Notes under the pieces: model-generated | The model's database searches: none | What the model saw: only the letters and a program-made list of their open reading frames with translations | Told to the model about the DNA's origin: nothing | Source of the DNA: Azonexus sp. | Lineage (GTDB): Bacteria; Pseudomonadota; Gammaproteobacteria; Burkholderiales; Rhodocyclaceae | Length of the DNA stretch: 64,000 nucleotides | Direction: 5' to 3' | NCBI GenBank assembly: GCA_031260295.1 | Contig: JAIRKE010000010.1 | Span: 1 to 64,000 of the forward strand | Shown here: in pieces, positions 9,459 through 18,294 of the stretch | How positions within the stretch are numbered: the first letter of the stretch is position 1 | Layout: each line of letters begins with the position of its first letter | Program-made: the position numbers and the translations under genes

Positions 9459-11609
9459 TTAATACTTGATGCGCGCAAAGTAGGTTTTTTCGGAAGCTTC
9501 CAGCGCCTGGCGAACGGTGACAATACCCTTTTCCTCCAGCAAGGGCAGCAGCTTGAGGAAAACCTCGCCGGTGGCCAGGGCGTCTTCCAGCGCATTGTGG
9601 CGTGTACCGATGTGCACACCCAAGCGTTCGAGAATGGCGTCGAGCTTGTGCGACTCCTGATTCGGGTGCGCCACCGCCGATAGCAGCAGGGTGTCGAGCA
9701 CCGGCTGCGCGAAGGAGAGGCCGGTGCGCTCCTCCTTCAGTTGCAGGAAGCACATGTCGAAGGCGCCGTTGTGGGCGATCAGCACGGTGTCTTCACAAAA
9801 TTCGTGGAAAGCCGGCAGCACGAGGTCGATATTCGGCTTGCCGCGCACCATGTCTTCGGTAATGCCGTGGATCGGGATCGACGCCGGCTTGAGTGGCATT
9901 TCCGGATCAACGATCTGGTCGAATATTTCCTGGCGTAGCAGGCGGTTGTTGACGATGCGGGCGGCGCCGATCTGGATGATTTCGTCGCCCTTCGACGGTT
10001 CAAGGCCGGTGGTCTCGGTATCGAACACCGTGTAGGTCAGTTCGGAAAGCTTGCGGTCGAGGTCGATCGACTTGTCGGCGAAATGGAACAGGTCGAAATC
10101 GTAGTATTCCGGCCGGCCGCCGCGCGGGTGGTCTTCGGCCTCGATCTCCGGCGTCGCCACCGGCAGCACGAAGCGGAAGAAGGCGCGGTGCGCCGCCTTT
10201 TCGCGCTGGTACCAGATCTCGCCGCCGTGCCGGTCGATGACTTCCCGTAGGGACAACGGCGAACTTTCGCTGCCGATCTGCATGCTGTCCATTTCCCAGG
10301 TGTAGAAGGTCTCGGACGACATTGCCGGACCGGCCCAGATCAGGTCGAGGTAGGCGAGCTTGCCCTCGGCGCTCAGGCGAAAGCGCAGTTCGCGCGGTTC
10401 GTAGCACTCCTGCAACCTGCCGGCCAGGAAGGTCAAGGCGAACAGAAGTGAAAAACTATCAGCCTTGATCCACAGGGCGTCGTCGAGTTCCTCGGTTTTC
10501 GTCGGCAGGCCCAGCTTGTCGCCGATGCGCCGCTGGGCGGCGGCGATCAGGTCGATGCCCAGCACATCCTCCAGCGGCCAGCGCGTCTTCAGCGAATCGG
10601 AGAAATCGGCCATCGTCCGGTCGAGGCTCTGACACATTTTGGTGGCCTCGTCGGCGACGACGTTGACGAAGCGCTCGCGCAGTTCGGCCTCCATGTCCGG
10701 ATAGTCGACCAAGTTACCTACCGCGGCGCGGATGCTGCCCAGTGCCGCCCGGCTACCCTCGGTCAGCGCCAGCAGCGCCTGGTCGCGTCGGGCCTCCTGC
10801 TCGATATTTCGGGTGATGTTCTCGACCGTCAGCACGTAGCCCGACAGGCTGGCCTCACCCTCGCCACCAGAAGCCAGCACCGGCACCATCTGCACGCGCA
10901 GCAACTGGCCACCACGCGTGGTGGTGACGAAATTGGCCAGCGCCGTCTTGCCGGCCGCCAGGCGCTGGCGGATGACTTCCAGCGCGTGTTCAACCTGGCT
11001 CTTCTCCAGGATCGAATGGATCGAGCGGCCAAGCCCGATCAGCGCCCCGCCCGCGACCGAGGTCGGCCCCTGGGCCAGGGCCTTGAATTGCAGGCGGGCG
11101 CGATTGTTGTAGAGCAGGATGCGGCCATCGAGATTGCACACCACCACGGCCTGGGCCAGTTCCGACATCAGTGCGGCGAGGCGATTCTTTTCTTCTTCTA
11201 CCGAGGCTTTGGCTTTGGCGATCTGGGCATCGACATCGTCCATCAGCACATCGCGCTGCGCCGCCAGGTCGTTGGCGGCACCGGCCAGTTGCCGGACTTC
11301 CGGCGGCCCGTCGAGGCTGACGCGGAAATTGCGGTTGGCACTGAGCATCAGGCGCAGCGTCTCGGCCATGCGCAGCAAACCCTCGACATATTGCTTGAAC
11401 AGCTTGTGCAACACGCCGACGCCAATAGCGAAGCCGAACAGGGTCATCAACGTACCCACCGGCAGGCGCGACCACAACAGCCCGACGAGCATGCCGCGCT
11501 CGGCTTCCTTCATATCCAGCCAGACGAGCAGGGAGGTGACGACAAACGGCCCGGTCATCAACAGACCGAGAACGACGACGGCGAGCAGGAAACGGTATTG
11601 GGCCTTCAT
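9459..11609 (-). CDS. Membrane sensor (PAS, degenerate histidine-kinase core) fused to a DEDDh 3'-5' exonuclease
   Basis: 716 residues. Two membrane segments (about 8-30 and 42-66) are followed by a HAMP-like helical linker and coiled coil (70-145), a PAS domain (about 150-270: LAQAVVVCNLDGRILLYNNR), and a kinase-like helical pair. There the usual H-E-L-R-T-P box reads EGSRAALGSIRAAV, without the phosphorylatable His. An ATPase-like stretch ends GGEIWYQREKAAHRAFF. From about 521 comes a complete exonuclease: VFDTETTGLEP (motif I, D-x-E), LIAHNGAFDMCFL (motif II) and RHNALEDALATG (motif III), all DEDDh residues present. It lies directly downstream of a response regulator and the remains of a histidine kinase. 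It could degrade a nucleic acid or a nucleotide signal in response to a membrane or redox cue; that is inference. Confidence 0.85.
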   Translation of the reverse strand: MKAQYRFLLAVVVLGLLMTGPFVVTSLLVWLDMKEAERGMLVGLLWSRLPVGTLMTLFGFAIGVGVLHKLFKQYVEGLLRMAETLRLMLSANRNFRVSLDGPPEVRQLAGAANDLAAQRDVLMDDVDAQIAKAKASVEEEKNRLAALMSELAQAVVVCNLDGRILLYNNRARLQFKALAQGPTSVAGGALIGLGRSIHSILEKSQVEHALEVIRQRLAAGKTALANFVTTTRGGQLLRVQMVPVLASGGEGEASLSGYVLTVENITRNIEQEARRDQALLALTEGSRAALGSIRAAVGNLVDYPDMEAELRERFVNVVADEATKMCQSLDRTMADFSDSLKTRWPLEDVLGIDLIAAAQRRIGDKLGLPTKTEELDDALWIKADSFSLLFALTFLAGRLQECYEPRELRFRLSAEGKLAYLDLIWAGPAMSSETFYTWEMDSMQIGSESSPLSLREVIDRHGGEIWYQREKAAHRAFFRFVLPVATPEIEAEDHPRGGRPEYYDFDLFHFADKSIDLDRKLSELTYTVFDTETTGLEPSKGDEIIQIGAARIVNNRLLRQEIFDQIVDPEMPLKPASIPIHGITEDMVRGKPNIDLVLPAFHEFCEDTVLIAHNGAFDMCFLQLKEERTGLSFAQPVLDTLLLSAVAHPNQESHKLDAILERLGVHIGTRHNALEDALATGEVFLKLLPLLEEKGIVTVRQALEASEKTYFARIKY

Positions 11610-11642
11610 GGCGTTCGTCCCGATGGAAATAACGCTTCGGCG

Positions 11643-12014
11643 TCAGGCGACATCGAGCAGGTCCTTGACCTTGGCGACCAGCTCCTTGGTCGAGAACGGC
11701 TTGGTCATGTAGGCGTCGGCGCCGATGGCCAAACCCTTGGCAATCTCGGTATCGCGGCCCTTGGCGCTCAGCATCAGAATCAGCAGGCCGGTGCGCCCTG
11801 GGTCGGTGCGCAAAACCTCGCAGACCTCGAAACCGGATTTCTTCGGCATCATCACGTCGAGCAACAGCAGATCGGGGGCGAAGGCGGCCACCTGGGCCAG
11901 CGCCTCCTCGCCGTCACCGGCGACGGCGATTTCAAAACCTTCCTTTTTTAGCAGAAATTCCAGTGACATGACGATGTTGGGTTCGTCGTCGACAATCAGA
12001 ATCTTGTGCGCCAT
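11643..12014 (-). CDS. Single-domain response regulator (CheY-like)
   Basis: 123 residues forming one receiver domain: acidic pair in ILIVDDEPNI, phosphoacceptor Asp in PDLLLLDVMMPKKSGFEV, the conserved Ser in LMLSAKG and Lys in YMTKPFSTKEL. There is no output domain, so it must act on a partner protein. The ATG at 12014 follows AAGGAC by about 7 bases; a TTG one codon earlier is less likely. The gene once followed a histidine kinase whose end survives just upstream (12029-12190), so its original kinase seems to be lost here. Confidence 0.92.
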   Translation of the reverse strand: MAHKILIVDDEPNIVMSLEFLLKKEGFEIAVAGDGEEALAQVAAFAPDLLLLDVMMPKKSGFEVCEVLRTDPGRTGLLILMLSAKGRDTEIAKGLAIGADAYMTKPFSTKELVAKVKDLLDVA

Positions 12015-12028
12015 CAATCAAGTCCTTG

Positions 12029-12190
12029 TTATTGCTCCGGTGCCGGCAAGGGCGCCGTGAAGATGAAACGGGCTTCCTCGGCGGACCGGCTTTCCGCCCC
12101 GAGGTTACCACCGAAATATTCGACGACCCGCCAGCCGATGCTCAGGCCGATGGCCGTCCCTTGCGGCTTTCCGGCCAGCGTGGCGCCGTT
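12029..12190 (-). pseudogene. Remnant of a sensor histidine kinase (last about 50 codons of the ATPase domain)
   Basis: The minus strand reads TLAGKPQGTAIGLSIGWRVV, then EYFGGNLGAESRSAEEARFI, then FTAPLPAPEQ and TAA. This is the G2 box and final strands of a HATPase_c domain (G-x-x-I-G-L-S-I, then E-Y-F-G-G-x-L). In the same frame a TGA stands just ahead of the fragment, and no kinase body exists upstream. A deletion between acs and the kinase therefore probably removed everything but the tail. The fragment keeps the position expected for the partner kinase of the response regulator, 15 bases before its ATG. It is too short for an annotation pipeline to call. Confidence 0.7.
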
Positions 12191-12204
12191 TCAGGATGAA
12201 ATGA

Positions 12205-12236
12205 CAACGGCCAGCACGCAAGCGTGCCAGCCGTTG
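12205..12236 (-). terminator. Strong hairpin downstream of acs
   Basis: The minus-strand transcript can form a 14-pair stem, 12223-12236 with 12205-12218 and loop 12219-12222. Two adjacent pairs are G-U wobbles on the minus strand but mismatches on the plus strand, so the structure suits minus-strand RNA. The sequence after it (TCATTTCATCC) is only weakly T-rich. It may end the acs transcript or stabilise its 3' end. It lies in a 372-base stretch (12032-12403) with no intact gene. A 48-codon frame starting at 12288 with a strong GGAGGAG is discussed under rejected items. Confidence 0.5.
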
Positions 12237-12403
12237 TTGGTATGCCGCCTGATGCGACTACACGGAAGGCCACTTTGTGGGCGGCCATCGTCTCCTCCTT
12301 GCCCCTTTATATTTACAGAGGCGGCGTGGCAAGCCACCGCTTCCTGATCCGTGGCGGGAAGCAGTGTTCCCACCTGGGTTCGTATCCCGGATAGCGGCCG
12401 GGT

Positions 12404-14368
12404 TCAAGCGCGCAATTGATCCAGAATCTCCGGGTTCTCCAGCGTCGTGACGTCCTGCGTCAGCTCTTCGCCCTTGGCCAGGCTGCGCAGCAGGCGGCGA
12501 ACGATCTTGCCAGAACGGGTCTTCGGCAGGTTGTCGCCGAAACGGATTTCCTTGGGCTTGGCGATTGGACCGATCTCCTTGCCCACCCAATCCTGCAATT
12601 CCTTGGTCAGCTTCTTGATCGCTTCGGGATCGGTCGGGCGCGGGCCCTTGAGCGCCACGAAGGCGATGATGGCCTCGCCGATCAGCTCATCCGGGCGGCC
12701 GACGACGGCGGCCTCGGCGACCAGCGGATTGGCCGCCAGCGCCGATTCGATTTCCATGGTGCCCATGCGGTGACCGGACACGTTCAGTACATCGTCGATA
12801 CGGCCGGTGATGGTGAAGTAGCCGGTCTGTGCATCGCGGATTGCGCCGTCGCCCGCCAGATATAACTGGCCCTGGAAATCGTCGGGGAAGTAGGACTTCG
12901 CGAAGCGCTCTGGATCGCCCCAGATGGTGCGGATCATCGACGGCCACGGCTTCTTGCACACCAGGGTGCCGCCCTGACCCCAGGGCAGTTCGCTGCCAGT
13001 CTCGTCGACCACGGCAAACTGGATGCCCGGGAAGGGCAAGGTGCAGGAACCCGGAACCAGCGGCGTCGCGCCCGGCATCGGGGTGATCATGTGGCCGCCG
13101 GTCTCGGTCTGCCAGAAGGTGTCGACGATCGGGCAGCGGCCGCCACCGACGTTTTCGTGGTACCACAGCCAGGCGGCCGGGTTGATCGACTCGCCGACCG
13201 AGCCGAGGATGCGCAGCGACGACAGGTCGAAGCTCTTGGGATGCACGGCCGGGTTCGCGTCGGACGACTTGATCAGCAAGCGGATCGCGGTCGGCGCGGT
13301 GTAGAAGATGGTCGCCTTGTGATCCTGGACCATCTTCCAGAAACGACTGGCATCAGGATAGGTCGGCACGCCTTCGAAGACGATCTCGGTGACGCCGCAG
13401 GCCAGCGGGCCGTAGGTGATGTAGGTGTGACCCGTGACCCAGCCGATGTCGGCGGTACACCAGAAAACGTCGCTATCCTTGATGTCGAAGGTGTACTTCA
13501 TGGTCAGGATGGCGTGCAGCAGGTAGCCGCCGGTGGAGTGCTGAACGCCCTTCGGCTTGCCGGTGGAGCCGGAGGTGTAGAGCAGGAACAGCGGGTGCTC
13601 GGCTTCGACCCATTCGGGCTCGCAGATTTCCGGCTGGCCGGCCAACTCGTCGTGCAGCCAGAGGTCGCGGCCGGCGACCATGTTGACCTCGGCGCCGGTG
13701 CGCTTGACGACGATGACATTCTTGAGCGCTTCGCAGCCGCCCATGGCAAAGGCTTCGTCGGCGATCGGCTTCAGCGGAATCGCCTTGCCGCCGCGATACT
13801 GGCCATCCGAGGTAATCAGCAGCACGGCGCCGGCATCGTTGATGCGGTCATGCAGGGATTGGGCCGAGAAGCCGCCGAAGACGACTGAGTGGATGGCGCC
13901 AATGCGGGCGCAAGCCTGCATGGCGACGATGCCCTCGATGGTCATCGGCAGGTAGATGACGACGCGGTCGCCCTTCTTGACGCCTTTAGCCTTCAGCAGA
14001 TTGGCCATCTTGCAGACCTTGGCCAACATTTCCTGGTAAGTGACCCGGGTCACTTCGCCGTCGTCGGCCTCGAAGATGATGGCAACCTTGTCGCCCTTGC
14101 CGGCTTCGATATGACGATCGAGGCAGTTGTACGAAACATTCAGCTTGCCATCGGCAAACCACTTGAAGAACGGCGCATTGGACTGATCGAGCACCTCGGT
14201 GAAGGGCTGCTTCCAGGTGATCAGTTCGCGGGCGCGCTTGGCCCAGAAACCTTCGTAGTCGGCTTCAGCTTCCGCGCACAGTGCCTGGTAGGCATCCATC
14301 CCGGAAACCGCCGCATTCTTGACGATTTCGTCTGACGGATAGTAGAACTGCACGGACTCATTCGACAT
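12404..14368 (-). CDS. acs: Acetyl-CoA synthetase
   Basis: AMP-forming enzyme turning acetate, ATP and CoA into acetyl-CoA, AMP and PPi. 654 residues, the normal length. Key motifs: [20 protein letters not shown] (P-loop-like A3), [29 protein letters not shown] (A5), [20 protein letters not shown] (A7/A8), [20 protein letters not shown] and the acetylatable lysine in [14 protein letters not shown] 14368 has GAGGAGAAG just upstream; a longer frame to 14452 lacks support. In this genome it should feed acetate into PHB and the TCA cycle. The signalling genes downstream (response regulator, sensor-exonuclease, DUF294/CBS) suggest it is part of a regulated acetate module. Confidence 0.97.
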   Translation of the reverse strand: MSNESVQFYYPSDEIVKNAAVSGMDAYQALCAEAEADYEGFWAKRARELITWKQPFTEVLDQSNAPFFKWFADGKLNVSYNCLDRHIEAGKGDKVAIIFEADDGEVTRVTYQEMLAKVCKMANLLKAKGVKKGDRVVIYLPMTIEGIVAMQACARIGAIHSVVFGGFSAQSLHDRINDAGAVLLITSDGQYRGGKAIPLKPIADEAFAMGGCEALKNVIVVKRTGAEVNMVAGRDLWLHDELAGQPEICEPEWVEAEHPLFLLYTSGSTGKPKGVQHSTGGYLLHAILTMKYTFDIKDSDVFWCTADIGWVTGHTYITYGPLACGVTEIVFEGVPTYPDASRFWKMVQDHKATIFYTAPTAIRLLIKSSDANPAVHPKSFDLSSLRILGSVGESINPAAWLWYHENVGGGRCPIVDTFWQTETGGHMITPMPGATPLVPGSCTLPFPGIQFAVVDETGSELPWGQGGTLVCKKPWPSMIRTIWGDPERFAKSYFPDDFQGQLYLAGDGAIRDAQTGYFTITGRIDDVLNVSGHRMGTMEIESALAANPLVAEAAVVGRPDELIGEAIIAFVALKGPRPTDPEAIKKLTKELQDWVGKEIGPIAKPKEIRFGDNLPKTRSGKIVRRLLRSLAKGEELTQDVTTLENPEILDQLRA

Positions 14369-14616
14369 ATTCTTCTCCTCGGCGGTACTTCGCAAAATGA
14401 TGAGACAAGCAATCGGGTCGAGGACTCGGCCCGGATTCATAAAGCCGTACACACCGGAAATATCCTACCCACTCCCCTGCGTCGATTCGGCATTACACGT
14501 CGATATTCTTACAATGACCTTACGAAATCACGCTGCGGCGCAGCAAGCCGGCCGTGGGGAGGTGAGGCCCGGAACGGCGTGCTAGAATTCTTGGCCCCGA
14601 CGGACTCTACAACAAT

Positions 14617-15147
14617 ATGTCACCGACCAAGCTTCTGCCTTCCTTCATTTTCGCCAGCCGCTGGATCCAGGCTCCGCTTTATATCGGCCTGGTCGTCGCC
14701 CAGATCGTTTATGTCTGGCTGTTCATGGTCGAACTCGCCCATCTCGTACACGGCATGTTCGGCGACCACAGGATGACCGAAACCGACGTGATGCTGATCG
14801 TGCTCGGTCTGATCGACGTCGTCATGGTCGCCAACCTCTTGATCATGGTCATCGTCGGCGGCTACGAAACTTTCGTCTCGCGCCTGCACCTTGGCGAGCA
14901 TCCCGACCAGCCGGAATGGCTCAGCCACGTCAATGCCGGCGTCCTCAAGATCAAGCTGTCGACGGCCATCATCGGCATCTCGTCGATCCACCTGCTGAAG
15001 AGCTTCATCAACGCCGGCGCCCTGGGCGAACACATGCTGCTGTGGCAGGTCGTCATCCACATGGTCTTCATCGTCTCGGCCCTGGCCGTGGCGATGGTCG
15101 ACAAGATCATGACCCAGACCCTGATTCTTCAACATCAACAACACTGA
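14617..15147 (+). CDS. YqhA/UPF0114-family inner-membrane protein
   Basis: 176 residues with about four membrane helices (FIFASRWIQAPLYIGLVVAQ at the start; LIVLGLIDVVMVANLLIMVI; a helix near SFINAGALG; VVIHMVFIVSALAVAMVD). The S-R-W-x-x-A-P-x-Y-x-G-L motif and the YETFVSRL segment mark the UPF0114 (TIGR00645) family, for which no activity is firmly known. It is 13 bases from the fumarase start, so the two are probably transcribed together, divergently from acs. Confidence 0.88.
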   Translation: MSPTKLLPSFIFASRWIQAPLYIGLVVAQIVYVWLFMVELAHLVHGMFGDHRMTETDVMLIVLGLIDVVMVANLLIMVIVGGYETFVSRLHLGEHPDQPEWLSHVNAGVLKIKLSTAIIGISSIHLLKSFINAGALGEHMLLWQVVIHMVFIVSALAVAMVDKIMTQTLILQHQQH

Positions 15148-15160
15148 CCCGGAGTTGCGC

Positions 15161-16681
15161 ATGACCGCCATCAAGCAGGAAGACCTGATCCAGTCCGTCG
15201 CCGATGCCTTCCAGTACATCAGCTACTACCACCCGCTGGATTACATCAAGGCGCTGGGCGAAGCCTACGAGCGCGAGGAAAGCCCCGCCGCCAAGGACGC
15301 CATCGCCCAGATTCTGACCAACTCGCGGATGGCCGCCGAAGGCCAGCGCCCGATTTGCCAGGACACCGGCATCGGCATGGTCTTCATCAAGGTCGGCATG
15401 AACGTCACTTGGCCGGATGCGACGATGAGCATCCAGAAAATGATCGACGAAGGCGTGCGCCGCGCCTACGCCAACCCGGACAATCCGCTGCGCGCCTCGG
15501 TGCTGGCCGATCCGGCCGGCGCCCGCCGGAATACCAAGGACAACACGCCGGCCGTCGTCCATTTCGAGATCGTCGAAGGCGACCACGTCGAAATCATCTG
15601 CGCGGCCAAGGGCGGTGGCTCGGAAGCCAAGGCCAAGTTCGCCATGCTCGACCCCTCCGACGACCTAGTCGAGTGGGTACTGAAGAAAATTCCGGAAATG
15701 GGCGCCGGCTGGTGTCCGCCCGGCATCATCGGCATCGGCATCGGCGGCACGCCGGAGAAGGCCATGCTGCTGGCCAAGGAATCGATCATGGCGCCGGTCG
15801 ACATTCATGAACTGAAAGCACGCGGCGCCAAAAATCGGGCCGAGGAACTGCGCCTCGAACTGTACGAGAAGATCAATGCGCTGGGCTTCGGCGCCCAGGG
15901 CCTGGGCGGCCTGACCACCGTGCTCGACGTCAAGGTGCTCGACTATCCCTGCCACGCCGCCAATCTACCGGTCGCCCTAGTGCCCAACTGCGCGGCGACC
16001 CGCCATTGCCATTTCCACCTCGACGGTTCCGGCCCGGCAAAGCTCGAGCCGCCGAAACTGGAAGACTGGCCAGCCGTGACCTGGACGCCCGATCTCAAAG
16101 CCGCCACCCGCGTCGATCTCGACACCCTGACCAAGGACCAAGTCGCCGCCTGGAAGCCGGGCCAGAAGCTGCTCCTCAACGGCAAGATGCTGACCGGCCG
16201 CGACGCCGCCCACAAGCGCATCGCCGACATGCTGGCCAAGGGCGAAAAGCTGCCGGTCGATTTCACCAACCGCGTCATCTACTACGTCGGCCCGGTCGAC
16301 CCAGTGTGCGACGAAGTCGTTGGCCCGGCCGGCCCGACCACGGCCACCCGCATGGACAAATTCACCCGGATGATGCTGGAGCAGACCGGTCTGATCTCGA
16401 TGATCGGCAAATCCGAACGCGGCCCGGTCGCCATCGAAGCGATCAAGGACAACAAGAGCGCCTACCTGATGGCCGTCGGCGGCGCCGCCTATCTGGTCGC
16501 CAAGGCGATCAAGGCCGCCAAGGTCGTCGGCTTCGCCGACCTCGGCATGGAAGCCATCTACGAGTTCGACGTGCGGGACATGCCGGTAACGGTCGCCGTC
16601 GATTCCTCCGGCACCTCGGTGCACAACACCGGCCCACGGGAATGGCAGATCAAGATCGGCAAGATTCCGGTCGCTGCCTGA
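15161..16681 (+). CDS. fumA: Class I fumarate hydratase (4Fe-4S)
   Basis: 506-residue oxygen-sensitive TCA-cycle enzyme interconverting fumarate and L-malate. Cluster cysteines are expected in RPICQDTGIG, LVPNCAATRHCHF and PVCDEVVGPAGPTTATRMDK. The N-terminal alpha domain and C-terminal beta domain (GKMLTGRDAAHKRIADMLAK; AVDSSGTSVHNTGPREWQ) are fused, as in FumA/FumB. ATG 15161 has GGAG 6 bases upstream; the TTG at 15155 lies on the ribosome site. A class I enzyme fits a microaerobic or facultative lifestyle. A hairpin without a T tract (16696-16713) lies just past the stop. Confidence 0.95.
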   Translation: MTAIKQEDLIQSVADAFQYISYYHPLDYIKALGEAYEREESPAAKDAIAQILTNSRMAAEGQRPICQDTGIGMVFIKVGMNVTWPDATMSIQKMIDEGVRRAYANPDNPLRASVLADPAGARRNTKDNTPAVVHFEIVEGDHVEIICAAKGGGSEAKAKFAMLDPSDDLVEWVLKKIPEMGAGWCPPGIIGIGIGGTPEKAMLLAKESIMAPVDIHELKARGAKNRAEELRLELYEKINALGFGAQGLGGLTTVLDVKVLDYPCHAANLPVALVPNCAATRHCHFHLDGSGPAKLEPPKLEDWPAVTWTPDLKAATRVDLDTLTKDQVAAWKPGQKLLLNGKMLTGRDAAHKRIADMLAKGEKLPVDFTNRVIYYVGPVDPVCDEVVGPAGPTTATRMDKFTRMMLEQTGLISMIGKSERGPVAIEAIKDNKSAYLMAVGGAAYLVAKAIKAAKVVGFADLGMEAIYEFDVRDMPVTVAVDSSGTSVHNTGPREWQIKIGKIPVAA

Positions 16682-16755
16682 TCTAGACACCGGCTGCGCC
16701 GCCACGGCGGCGCGGCGCGGCTGGCCGCTTCAGCCGCTGCTTGCCGCTCGGCAGC

Positions 16756-17970
16756 CTAGCTGGTGGTATCCGAGCCGTTGGGCACATCGACCTCACACGG
16801 TGCCGGCTGCCCCTCCGGGCGCGCATCGTGACAGGCCATGCAGATCGAGCGCAACCAACTCTTGCAGGGCATTTCCGCTTCCGGCGACGAGGTGGTCAGC
16901 AAGGATGCCAGGCGGGCGATGAATTCACCCTGACGCAGATTCCGCCCCCCGTCGTGGGCATAGACGATCCGGTTGCCGCCCGCCGCCATGGCTGCATCAA
17001 GCCGGCTCAAGGCCAGGTAAAACAGTTCCTCGGCGCTCAGCCCGTTGCCATCCTGCGGCATCGCCGCAATACCGGCGCTCACCGTCGCCCTGATCTGCTT
17101 GCCGCCGACAGAGAGGGTCGCCGCCGCCAGTGCCTTACAGACCCGACGCGCGAAGACGGCGCATTGTTCGCGGCCGATGTTGCCGGCAATACCGATTCGG
17201 CCGTCAGCCAAGGGTAAAAGGCTTTCCTGGGCGCCGATCTTGCCGCGCAGCAGGCGGGAAAACTTGTCGACCACCTTGTCCGCAATCCGCTGGCCGAAAC
17301 GCTCGCAAAGCGAAACATAGCCGTCGACACCGAAAATCAGCGCGCTGGCCGTTGGGTGACCATCAGCCTTCAGGTGCTGCTCAAGACAGCGCTTCAACCG
17401 CCCATCGCCTGGCCGCTGCCCAGGCTCATGATCCGTGCCGACCGCCTTGGCGGGAGTCGATGCACCAAGGCTGTCCAGACGATCCAGGCGCGCCCGCAGG
17501 TCATCGAGGCCGACGGTACTGTCGCGACCGATATCGGTTTCCTTGCCCACCGTACCGACGTCGGTCTCACTGCCCACCGCATCCGGTGGCGCGAACAATT
17601 CGGCTAGCGTGACGGCCAGCGTCTTCTTGGGAATGAAGGCGGTGACGCCCAGCCGCTTCGCCCGCTCACGCTCGCTATCCGAAAAATTGTCGGAAGCCAG
17701 CAAATAGAGCGGCAAACCGCTGATCCGGGCCAGCCGGTTGGTGCGGATGCGTTCGATCAAATCCGAACCTTCTTCGCTGGCTGCACCCAACCCGGAGATC
17801 ACGGCGATGATCGAGGTGTCGAGCACCACGCTCTGCCACGCCGACTCGCCATCATGCGCTTCGCATATATCATGGCTTTTGCTCAAACAGCGTACCAGCG
17901 AAGCGCGCACGACGCGCGAACCATCCACTACCAGAATCTTCTGCGGCTTGAGCATCTCGCTGCGTTGCAT
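16756..17970 (-). CDS. Receiver-GGDEF protein, both domains degenerate
   Basis: 404 residues. Residues about 8-125 are a CheY-like receiver (KILVVDGSRVVRASLVRCLS), but the phosphoacceptor position reads IIAVISGLG, with Ser where Asp is expected. A linker leads to a GGDEF-like domain (ALIFGVDGYVSLCERFG, then LADGRIGIAGNIG where RxGGDEF should be, then IRATVSAGIAAM). Neither phosphorylation nor diguanylate cyclase activity is expected, so it may be a c-di-GMP or protein-binding platform. The tail contains SICMACHDARP, a CxxCH sequence, but no export signal exists, so heme attachment is doubtful. ATG 17970 is chosen for the AGGAAAG upstream; other in-frame starts exist. Confidence 0.75.
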   Translation of the reverse strand: MQRSEMLKPQKILVVDGSRVVRASLVRCLSKSHDICEAHDGESAWQSVVLDTSIIAVISGLGAASEEGSDLIERIRTNRLARISGLPLYLLASDNFSDSERERAKRLGVTAFIPKKTLAVTLAELFAPPDAVGSETDVGTVGKETDIGRDSTVGLDDLRARLDRLDSLGASTPAKAVGTDHEPGQRPGDGRLKRCLEQHLKADGHPTASALIFGVDGYVSLCERFGQRIADKVVDKFSRLLRGKIGAQESLLPLADGRIGIAGNIGREQCAVFARRVCKALAAATLSVGGKQIRATVSAGIAAMPQDGNGLSAEELFYLALSRLDAAMAAGGNRIVYAHDGGRNLRQGEFIARLASLLTTSSPEAEMPCKSWLRSICMACHDARPEGQPAPCEVDVPNGSDTTS

Positions 17971-18294
17971 GATCGGGCTTTCCTGACAGACAGTCGTCCA
18001 AGGTCTATGACTTATCGCATAGTCTAAGCCATGACAGCAAAACCCGCTCAAGATTCATTCCTATGCATCAGAAATCGACAGTCAATTTTGAAAATAAAAC
18101 CATTTTTAGTGATTCAATTTGCTTGCCTTTCTCGTGTTGACGAGAGTGTTCAGCAAGCTGGAAGATTTGTTCCACAACGGAGGGAGGGCAGCACCGCGCC
18201 GGCGGCCAGCCGCTTCGCACGCCTGCCGGCCGGGGTCGCCATCTCCAGGCAACGGCTATACTTGGCCTCCCGCCACCAGACTGACTGACTATCC
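17971..18294. other. Divergent intergenic region between the REC-GGDEF gene and menB
   Basis: 324 bases with no gene. The part at 18040-18130 is A+T-rich, unlike its surroundings, and the part at 18180-18240 is very G+C-rich. On the plus strand TATACT (18257-18262) stands 33 bases before the menB ATG without a good -35. A short hairpin TCTCGT...ACGAGA lies near 18130-18145. No operator or riboswitch was recognised. Confidence 0.4.

Noticed and set aside
12142..12288. 48-codon minus-strand frame (MAAHKVAFRVVASGG...) with a strong GGAGGAG upstream
   Set aside because: It runs through the hairpin at 12205-12236 and over the histidine-kinase remnant in another frame, and resembles no family. It may be the front of a deleted gene joined to unrelated sequence.
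16696..16713. GC-only hairpin after the fumarase gene
   Set aside because: An eight-pair stem with a tiny loop and no T tract; it may be fortuitous in such G+C-rich DNA, so it is not called a terminator.
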